From: Synechococcales cyanobacterium PMM_0002
GTDB lineage: Bacteria; Cyanobacteriota; Cyanobacteriia; Elainellales; Elainellaceae
Reading direction: 5' to 3'
Assembly (NCBI GenBank): GCA_949127925.1
Contig: CASBQX010000030.1
Location: 1 to 11,296, forward strand
DNA: 11,296 nucleotides
This document shows, piece by piece, positions 7,553-11,296 of the stretch (position 1 is the first letter of the stretch; every line of letters starts with the position of its first letter). A program made the translations under genes and the position numbers. The notes under the pieces were generated by a model. It was not told the origin of the DNA, did no database searches, and saw nothing but the letters and a program-made list of their open reading frames with translations.

Positions 7553-7808
7553 TTAGCCATGCCCTAAAGAAATTAGAGCAACGACGCCAAACATTATAAG
7601 CACGGCTCCCGAAACCCGATTCAGCCATTGCAGCAGATTCAGCTTGAACGCAGATCGCAATACATTAACGACACTGCTCAACAGCAGCCACCATAGAGCA
7701 GACCCCACAAACACCCCCAGCACTAGCGTCATCGCGGCTAGGTGAGCTGCTGGCGAAGACGCCCCCGTGCTGGCCAACCCCAACCCAGCAAATACGGCGG
7801 CAAACGAC
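7553..7808 (-). pseudogene. LysE/RhtB-family exporter, 3' fragment
   Basis: This is the C-terminal 84 or so residues of an amino-acid exporter. It reads SFAAVFAGLGLAST at its beginning, followed by two hydrophobic membrane segments (MTLVLGVFVGSALWWLLL and VLIMFGVVALISL), and ends at TAA 7553-7555. It has no start codon of its own with a ribosome site. It continues the frame of the fragment at 9324-9712: joining 9324 directly to 7808 gives an uninterrupted 215-codon frame. It is separated from that fragment by the TnpB transposon. It also serves as the sequence immediately after the transposon right end, so it would supply the omega-RNA guide. Confidence 0.88.
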
Positions 7809-7960
7809 TTGACACTCCCACGGCTAAAGCCAGTGGGATTCTTCTCTCTACGAGGCGACTTGCTGAGACAGGATTACTCCAGTCAAAGTAGTGGTCATCT
7901 CTCCAGAAGCGTTTCTTGCATCTAGTGCAACGGTTTTGAAGTGCCCCTTCATACCGATTC
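7793..7960 (-). ncRNA. Predicted TnpB omega-RNA (scaffold plus guide)
   Basis: In TnpB systems the guide RNA is made from the 3' end of tnpB and the transposon right end, followed by flanking DNA as guide. By that rule the scaffold here ends with the right-end hairpin and TCAA at 7809. The guide begins at 7808 (GTCGTTTGCCGCCGTA for the first 16 nt, to 7793). The 5' limit near 7960 is only a rough guess based on typical scaffold length. The guide is lysE sequence, so the predicted target is TTAT followed by the empty lysE site. Confidence 0.5.
7809..7841 (-). other. Transposon right end with hairpin and guide motif
   Basis: Read on the minus strand: GAAT (7841-7838), then CCCAC/GTGGG (7837-7833 with 7821-7817) enclosing GGC-TTTA-GCC, then AGTG and the terminal TCAA. 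In IS608 a GAAT at the 5' foot of the right hairpin recognises TCAA. The same arrangement is seen here. This hairpin would also form the 3' end of the TnpB omega-RNA scaffold. Confidence 0.8.
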
Positions 7961-9038
7961 CTTTAGCCAGAATGTTAAGAGCGGCATTCTCATCTCTGTC
8001 TAACCTGCATCCACATTGACAAACGTGAGTGCGGGTAGATAGAGACTTTTTAACGATTACGCCACAGTTAGAACACTCTTGACTCGTGTAGGCAGGTTCG
8101 ACCGCTAAGGTGATCCGTCCAAACACTTTTCCGAAATATTCTAGCCACGTCCTGAACTGATACCAGCCAGCATCGTTGATAGATTTGGCGAGGCAATGGT
8201 GCTTCACCATATTCCGCACTTTCAGATTTTCGTAGACGACTACATCGTTAGATGAGATGACGCACCTTGCCAATTTGATGGCATGGTCTTGACGTTGTCT
8301 ACTTATACTGAGGTGCTTATGAGCCAGTCTAATTCTAGCTTTTGCTCTGTTTTTAGAGCCTTTAACTTTGCGGGAAACTCGTCTTTGCCTCTGTCGCATG
8401 GCTTGTTGACCTTTGCGGTAGAAGCGAGGGTTAGGAACCTTCTCACCATTGGAGTCAGTGTAGAAGGATTCTAAGCCAACATCTAAACCGACGACTGAAC
8501 CCGTAGGCTCTAGCGCTTCAGTCCGGTCTACTTTGACTGAGAATTGCACAAAGAACCCATCTGCCCTTTTGACCAAACGTACCCGCTTAATTTGGTCAGC
8601 AGAGTAGAAGCTGAGGTCACGAGTACCCAGCATCTTAAGCCGCCCAATGCACTTTTTATCACTAAAAGTGATGTGCCTACAATCTTCTGAGAGCAACCAT
8701 CCTGTCGTTTTATATTCAACAGAACGGTTGTCTTTCTGGAATTGAGGGTAGCCTTTTTTGCCAGGGGTTCCAGATTTACAGTTATCGAAGAATCGACTAA
8801 TCGCAAACCAAGCCCTCTCAGCAGCAGCTTGCCTAGCCTGAGAATTGAGTTCTTTGGCAAAGTCAAACTCTTTAGCCAACACAGCACAGTATTTATTGAG
8901 GTCAAATCCATTCACTTTTTCGTTATCCATCCAAAAGCGGAGTGCTTTGTTGCGGACAAACTGAAATGTGCGAATAGCGTCATCAATGGCGCTGTACTGC
9001 TGAACTTTGCCTTTAACCTTGAACTCTAGGACTAGCAT
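7848..9038 (-). CDS. tnpB: TnpB RNA-guided endonuclease
   Basis: A 396-residue TnpB (IS1341/OrfB). The N-terminal OrfB_IS605 region has the typical VRNKALRFW and NSQARQAAAERAW stretches. The split RuvC domain carries D186 (GLDVG), E270 (VVYENL) and the DRDENAA motif (347-353), all apparently intact. A zinc-binding element lies between, with CSNC (322-325) and a CQCGC variant (340-344) in place of the usual CxxC. The family acts as an omega-RNA-guided DNA nuclease that helps keep the transposon at donor sites. The start is ATG 9038, preceded at 9 nt by AAAGGAGG. A longer TTG start at 9065 would swallow that site and is rejected. The stop is 38 nt from the right end. Full length with catalytic residues suggests a working nuclease. 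Confidence 0.94.
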   Translation of the reverse strand: MLVLEFKVKGKVQQYSAIDDAIRTFQFVRNKALRFWMDNEKVNGFDLNKYCAVLAKEFDFAKELNSQARQAAAERAWFAISRFFDNCKSGTPGKKGYPQFQKDNRSVEYKTTGWLLSEDCRHITFSDKKCIGRLKMLGTRDLSFYSADQIKRVRLVKRADGFFVQFSVKVDRTEALEPTGSVVGLDVGLESFYTDSNGEKVPNPRFYRKGQQAMRQRQRRVSRKVKGSKNRAKARIRLAHKHLSISRQRQDHAIKLARCVISSNDVVVYENLKVRNMVKHHCLAKSINDAGWYQFRTWLEYFGKVFGRITLAVEPAYTSQECSNCGVIVKKSLSTRTHVCQCGCRLDRDENAALNILAKGIGMKGHFKTVALDARNASGEMTTTLTGVILSQQVAS

Positions 9039-9047
9039 GGTTTCTTT

Positions 9048-9055
9048 CCTCCTTT
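9048..9055 (-). promoter_or_regulatory. Strong ribosome site of tnpB
   Basis: AAAGGAGG on the minus strand, 9 nt before the ATG at 9038. It is the best ribosome site in the window and decides the tnpB start. Confidence 0.85.
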
Positions 9056-9060
9056 CTCTA

Positions 9061-9096
9061 TGCAATGCCTATTTACATAGGCATTGCATAGGCATT
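9061..9096. promoter_or_regulatory. Three-half-site operator between RHH gene and tnpB
   Basis: A perfect 12-bp inverted repeat, TGCAATGCCTAT (9061-9072) and ATAGGCATTGCA (9077-9088), surrounds TTAC. A third copy of the 9-bp core ATAGGCATT follows at 9088-9096, exactly 11 bp (one helical turn) after the second at 9077-9085. The third copy abuts the RHH start codon. RHH repressors usually bind such arrays of short half-sites and control their own genes. I infer that this is the operator for the RHH protein, acting on both divergent genes. Confidence 0.7.
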
Positions 9097-9103
9097 ATGA
9101 AAA
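9074..9103 (-). promoter_or_regulatory. Candidate tnpB promoter
   Basis: On the minus strand, TTTTCA (9103-9098) and TATGTA (9079-9074) are 18 bp apart. The half-sites at 9077-9085 and 9088-9096 lie in the spacer and -10, so a bound repressor would block it. The -35 match is weak. Confidence 0.4.
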
Positions 9104-9246
9104 AGACGCTAAACGTTAGGATAGAAGTCAGTAGGCTTGAGAAGCTACACCAAGTGGCAGAAGAACGAAAGAAGACAATGACTCAGTTAATTGAAGATTG
9201 GATAGACCGCCTACCTAAGCCAGTAGAAAAGGACTCTGCCCATTAA
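9097..9246 (+). CDS. Ribbon-helix-helix DNA-binding protein of the transposon
   Basis: A 49-residue basic protein fitting the RHH (CopG/Arc/MetJ) fold. A short beta strand (KKTLNVRIE) precedes two helices (VSRLEKLHQVAEERKK and MTQLIEDWIDRL) with a turn around KKT, then a charged tail. RHH dimers bind DNA through the paired strands. The gene is divergent from tnpB and lies inside the left end of the transposon. Its start codon touches the third half-site of the operator, so it is likely autoregulated. An in-frame GTG or ATG further upstream (from 9007) would run through the tnpB start region and the operator and is not credible. No ribosome site precedes ATG 9097, so it may be translated leaderless or weakly. 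An antitoxin role is possible in general for RHH proteins, but no toxin gene is present. Confidence 0.75.
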   Translation: MKKTLNVRIEVSRLEKLHQVAEERKKTMTQLIEDWIDRLPKPVEKDSAH

Positions 9247-9253
9247 CATGGGC
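9238..9253 (+). terminator. Small hairpin at the RHH stop codon
   Basis: GCCCAT (9238-9243) and ATGGGC (9248-9253) form a perfect 6-bp stem. The 4-nt loop TAAC contains the stop codon of the RHH gene. No T run follows, so it is a weak terminator or an RNA 3'-end structure. Confidence 0.35.
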
Positions 9254-9254
9254 G

Positions 9255-9323
9255 CGAGAGGGTTCGCTACATCCCATGCTTAAAAGACGTGGGTTTTGCT
9301 CCCCTCTCGAACTCTCCCGCTCT
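9255..9323 (-). other. Transposon left end with nested hairpins
   Basis: Minus strand: the element starts at 9323 next to TTAT. An outer 8-bp stem, CGAGAGGG (9309-9302) with CCCTCTCG (9262-9255), encloses an inner hairpin CCCA (9293-9290)...TGGG (9276-9273) with a CTT/AAG top and a bulged T. AAAA (9297-9294) sits at its 5' foot, as AAAG does in IS608, and could be the guide that recognises TTAT. The inner hairpin resembles the right-end one in size and shape. Confidence 0.7.
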
Positions 9324-9712
9324 ATAATTGTCGCCGGATTCGTCATCGTTAACACGACTGTTGAAAAGTAGACACCCGCCAGCCCTTGAGCATTGGCTAA
9401 ACCCACTAGCTCGGCTGGTTTTGTCGCTGGTTTTGCTAAAAACGTCTGCACCCCTAAGTAGATCAGAAAAATCCCACCGACTAACCGAAACCAAAACGAC
9501 TGACCCACTAGAATACCAGAAATTGCCGTTAACCCATAGGCCGCGATCGCGCTATAGACCGCATCAGCTGTTGCCGCCCCCAGCCCCGACAGCAACCCTG
9601 CTAGCAGCCCCAACGTCAGCGTCCGCCGAATACACAACACCCCAATCGGCCCTACCGGAGCGGCGATCGAAAACCCGACCAATAGCCCCCGACCAAACAG
9701 CCCAATATCCAT
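9324..9712 (-). pseudogene. LysE/RhtB-family exporter, 5' fragment
   Basis: This is the N-terminal 130 residues of a LysE/RhtB amino-acid exporter. It has a hydrophobic N-terminus with the family motif FSIAAPVGPIG followed by RRTLTLG and GLGAATADAVY, then WFRLVGGIFLIYLGVQ, and it stops at TMTNPATI. Past 9324 the frame runs into the transposon left end and ends at 9215 after about 35 unrelated residues, so the product is truncated and lacks the last membrane segments. ATG 9712 is preferred over GTG 9718 because AAAGG lies at good spacing for the ATG. With the fragment at 7553-7808 it makes a 214-residue protein, normal for the family. The transported substrate is unknown. Confidence 0.9.
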
Positions 9713-9718
9713 ACGCAC

Positions 9719-9952
9719 CTTTTATTATTTATTTATCTCCCGTCACATCATGACACGTGGTTCTGCGGGCAGCTAAGGAACAAATGTAACGGGGAACGGT
9801 CAACTTTCTAGGAGGCGTTTCGTCTCCTGCCCAGAGGGTTGGGGGGCTGACCCTTTGGGTAATTCAACGTTACGGGGATGGCAAAGGAGCTGCTGGCAAT
9901 TATTTGTAGCTGCCAAATAGTTCACAGCGTCTAAGATAACGGGGCAGCTCGC
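9719..9952. other. Divergent intergenic region with two adjacent stem-loops
   Basis: This region lies between lysE (minus) and the M48 gene (plus) and holds no gene. An AT-rich tract (9721-9736) precedes lysE. Two neighbouring hairpins stand out. AGGAGGCG (9810-9817) and CGTCTCCT (9821-9828) pair around TTT. CCCAGAGGGT (9830-9839) and ACCCTTTGGG (9850-9859) pair with one G-U. The G-U pairs favour plus-strand RNA, so this may be an RNA leader or a small RNA. I recognise no known riboswitch family. Confidence 0.45.
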
Positions 9953-9958
9953 TACAAT
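9953..9958 (+). promoter_or_regulatory. Candidate -10 box of the M48 gene
   Basis: TACAAT, 39 nt before the ATG at 9997. No good -35 is found at the right spacing. A start of transcription near 9965 would leave the GTG at 9967 without a leader, which favours ATG 9997. Confidence 0.35.
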
Positions 9959-9996
9959 GAAGGCTAGTGAATGTTTGTAGCCTCTGGCGATCGCCC

Positions 9997-10872
9997 ATGA
10001 CTTCTTCTAAGATTTCTTTACTCGGCCTCAAGTCCCAGCATTTTCGGCATCCCCTCGATTTGCAGGCCACTCAAGCCTTGCAGCAACTGCCTGGGATGGA
10101 TGTGCTAGTGCGTAGCTTAGTTGGACCTATAGCAGAACAGTTTTTTCAGCTAGAAAATCTGGCATCCGGCATTTTGGTCAGTGAGCGACAGTTGCCCGAC
10201 TTGCACAAGCTATTGCTGGAAGCGTGCCAGGTGCTGGATTTGGAGCCGCCACAGCTATATGTGCGCCAAAACCCGGTGCCCAATGCTTACACCTTTGCCA
10301 TGCGCGGCAAGCAGCCGTTTGTGGTGCTGCATACGTCGCTGATTGATTTACTCACCCCCGATGAAATTCAGGCGGTGATTGCCCATGAATTGGGGCATCT
10401 AAAATGTGAGCACAGCGTTTATTTAACGCTGGCCAACATTGTTGTGCTAGCCGCCGGACAGTTTGGCGTTCCGGGTGGCATGGTGGCTCAAAGCTTACAG
10501 GAGCGGATGTTGGAATGGGTGCGCTGTGCCGAGTTTACCTGCGATCGCGCTGCCCTGCTGGTAGCTCAAGATCCGCGAGTTGTGGCATCGGTGCTGATGA
10601 AGCTGACGGGCGGTTCCCCGTTGCTAGCGGCTCAACTCAACCTGGATGCATTTTTAGAACAGGCGCGATCGTATGACGAGCTAAGCTTGAGCGAAATCGG
10701 GCAGCTGTTGCGGCAAGCCCAAACCGCTCAACGCACCCACCCGGTTCCGGTGCTGCGCGCCCGAGAAATTGATCGATGGGCAGCCACTCAAGATTATCAA
10801 GCACTTTTACAGCAGCGCCCAATGCTATACAATAAGGAAATGAAATCCAAGGGCGGATGGCGGAATTGGTAG
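9997..10872 (+). CDS. M48-family zinc metalloprotease
   Basis: A 291-residue M48 (HtpX/Ste24-like) peptidase. The zinc motif HELGH is at 130-134, preceded by TPDEIQAVIA. The third ligand is probably E179 in EFTCDRAAL, the usual ExxxD pattern. A hydrophobic stretch follows the active site (about 142-160, VYLTLANIVVLAAG), which could touch or cross the membrane. The N-terminal 90 residues resemble cyanobacterial M48 proteins with PNAYTFAMRGKQPF before the active site. Its substrate is unknown, and protein quality control is the usual family role. ATG 9997 (MTSSKISLLG) is preferred over GTG 9967, which adds ten residues with no family resemblance. The last seven or so codons and the stop lie inside the tRNA-Leu gene on the same strand. 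Confidence 0.9.
   Translation: MTSSKISLLGLKSQHFRHPLDLQATQALQQLPGMDVLVRSLVGPIAEQFFQLENLASGILVSERQLPDLHKLLLEACQVLDLEPPQLYVRQNPVPNAYTFAMRGKQPFVVLHTSLIDLLTPDEIQAVIAHELGHLKCEHSVYLTLANIVVLAAGQFGVPGGMVAQSLQERMLEWVRCAEFTCDRAALLVAQDPRVVASVLMKLTGGSPLLAAQLNLDAFLEQARSYDELSLSEIGQLLRQAQTAQRTHPVPVLRAREIDRWAATQDYQALLQQRPMLYNKEMKSKGGWRNW
10806..10833 (+). promoter_or_regulatory. Promoter of tRNA-Leu inside the M48 gene
   Basis: TTTACA (10806-10811) and TACAAT (10828-10833) are 16 bp apart. They predict a transcript start near 10840, about 11 nt before the tRNA. It lies wholly within the M48 coding sequence. Confidence 0.55.
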
Positions 10873-10932
10873 ACGCACCACACTCAAAATGTGGCGCCGA
10901 AAGGCTTAAGAGTTCGAGTCTCTTCCCGCCCA
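10851..10932 (+). tRNA. tRNA-Leu (anticodon CAA)
   Basis: An 82-nt class II tRNA. The acceptor GGGCGGA pairs with CCCGCCC over six of seven positions (A7-C66 is a mismatch). The D stem is GCG/CGC. The anticodon stem CCACA/TGTGG carries loop CTCAAAA, giving anticodon CAA for codon UUG. The variable arm is GCC-GAAA-GGC. The T stem AAGAG/CTCTT carries loop TTCGAGT. A discriminator A is at 10932. CCA is not encoded. Confidence 0.95.
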
Positions 10933-10982
10933 TGTATGGCCGATTAATCAACTGACTGACCAACGCTGAACATATTCGGTAA

Positions 10983-11020
10983 CAAACTGGGCGACGCAAA
11001 AAAATGTGTTGCCCAGTTTG
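10983..11020 (+). terminator. Long hairpin after tRNA-Leu
   Basis: CAAACTGGGC (10983-10992) and GCCCAGTTTG (11011-11020) are a perfect 10-bp stem. It is extended inward through a G-U pair and ACGCA/TGTGT to a six-A loop, 16 pairs in all. It starts 51 nt after the tRNA and has no clean T run. It is the likely end of the tRNA transcript. Confidence 0.6.
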
Positions 11021-11222
11021 CTTGAATGATGTTCTTTTGTTCGCAATCAAGGGTGGACATCCGGAATCGGTCGATGGCGACTGGTTGATTACTATATAAA
11101 CCTCGTCTAACTTGAAACCCAGAGTTTCCCTCACCCTCTTCATGTATGCCGAAGGCTTTAAGCCCTCTCCCTGGGGAGCTACCGTGTACACACATCTCGG
11201 ACAAGGTATCAACGTACTGCGA
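11021..11222. other. Unassigned intergenic stretch
   Basis: No convincing gene is seen on either strand. Open frames on the minus strand overlap the tRNA, the hairpin and the M48 gene and have no family resemblance. A gene beginning beyond the window could use this as its upstream or downstream region. Confidence 0.5.
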
Positions 11223-11296
11223 GATCCCCCTAAATCCCCCTTGAAAAGGGGGACTTTGAATCCGGTTCCCCCTTTTTTAAGGGGGGTTAGGGGGGA
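11223..11296. repeat. Cyanobacterial palindromic interspersed repeat (truncated by window end)
   Basis: It starts GATCCCCCTAA and ends in GGTTAGGGGGGA at the window edge, as an imperfect terminal inverted repeat. Inside are two small hairpins: CCCCCTT-GAA-AAGGGGG (11236-11252) and CCCCCTT-TTTT-AAGGGGG (11268-11285). Sequences of this form are abundant in filamentous cyanobacterial genomes, probably as non-autonomous MITE-like elements. The full unit likely ends two bases further on with TC. Confidence 0.8.

Larger units (their letters stand above)
7809..9323 (-). mobile_element. IS200/IS605-family TnpB element (IS608-type ends), inserted in lysE
   Basis: A 1515-bp element bounded by lysE sequence on both sides. 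On the minus strand the left flank ends in TTAT (9327-9324) and the right end is TCAA (7812-7809), the cleavage-site pattern of IS608 (TTAC/TCAA). No target duplication is needed: cutting exactly these limits restores lysE in frame. Each end has a subterminal hairpin. It encodes TnpB and a divergent RHH protein, but no Y1 transposase TnpA, so it must be moved by a TnpA supplied in trans. It contains no HIP1 octamer, unlike its surroundings. The exact edges could shift by a base or two. Confidence 0.88.

Noticed and set aside
7545..7628. N-terminal extension of the EnvC-like protein to 7628
   Set aside because: It overlaps the end of lysE and lacks a ribosome site, while ATG 7544 has GGAGG and is followed by a normal signal/anchor segment.
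9328..9753. Plus-strand open frame of 141 codons
   Set aside because: It is the antisense shadow of the lysE 5' fragment, whose translation is a clear LysE-family match. The antisense product is Ser/Pro/Arg-rich without motifs.
9719..9966. Possible riboswitch ahead of the M48 gene
   Set aside because: Two hairpins exist but no known riboswitch core is recognisable, and the candidate promoter lies downstream of them.
10637..11212. Long minus-strand open frames in 10637-11212
   Set aside because: They overlap the M48 gene, the tRNA and a strong hairpin on the other strand, and their translations show no family motif.
1..11296. CRISPR array, cas genes, toxin gene beside the RHH protein
   Set aside because: No regularly spaced direct repeats and no cas or toxin-like frames were found. 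The only small partner of the RHH gene is tnpB.

Overview
The window looks like a cyanobacterial chromosome segment. Twelve exact copies of the HIP1 octamer GCGATCGC are scattered through it, several proteins are cyanobacterial types (a DUF6464-like protein, an Slr1463-type EF-G, a HELGH M48 protease with cyanobacterial flanks), and it ends in a GATCCCCC...GGGGGGA palindromic repeat of a kind common in filamentous cyanobacteria. No species can be named from the sequence alone.

Layout, left to right. (1) 1-1730: the 3' part of a probably secreted, multi-domain polysaccharide lyase-like protein, with its start likely outside the window. (2) 2123-4207: a stand-alone fusA-type gene for elongation factor G, outside the rpsL-rpsG-tuf context and with the two cysteines known for redox control in Synechocystis Slr1463. 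(3) 4337-4702: a small DUF6464-like protein. (4) 4846-6215: a membrane-anchored LytM/M23 peptidase followed by a bactofilin, a pairing linked to cell-shape control in other bacteria. (5) 6315-7544, minus strand: a second LytM/M23 protein of the EnvC type with a long coiled coil, converging on the bactofilin. (6) 7553-9712, minus strand: a LysE/RhtB-family exporter gene cut in two by a 1515-bp TnpB transposon (7809-9323). (7) 9997-10872: an M48 metalloprotease whose 3' end overlaps a tRNA-Leu(CAA) gene (10851-10932). (8) 10933-11296: a strong hairpin, an unassigned stretch and the truncated palindromic repeat.

The most interesting part is the transposon. Its ends follow the IS200/IS605 (IS608-type) plan: target TTAT on the left, TCAA at the right end, and subterminal hairpins carrying guide-like tetranucleotides. 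It encodes TnpB but no TnpA. Divergent from tnpB is a 49-residue ribbon-helix-helix (RHH) protein, and the gap between the two genes holds three copies of a 9-bp half-site that overlap the likely tnpB promoter. I infer a self-contained RHH repressor/TnpB module. Removing exactly 7809-9323 restores a 214-codon lysE in frame. The inferred omega-RNA guide would match that empty site.

The interrupted lysE and the EnvC-like gene are only 8 nt apart, so the insertion probably separates the hydrolase gene from its original promoter and places it downstream of tnpB on the same strand.
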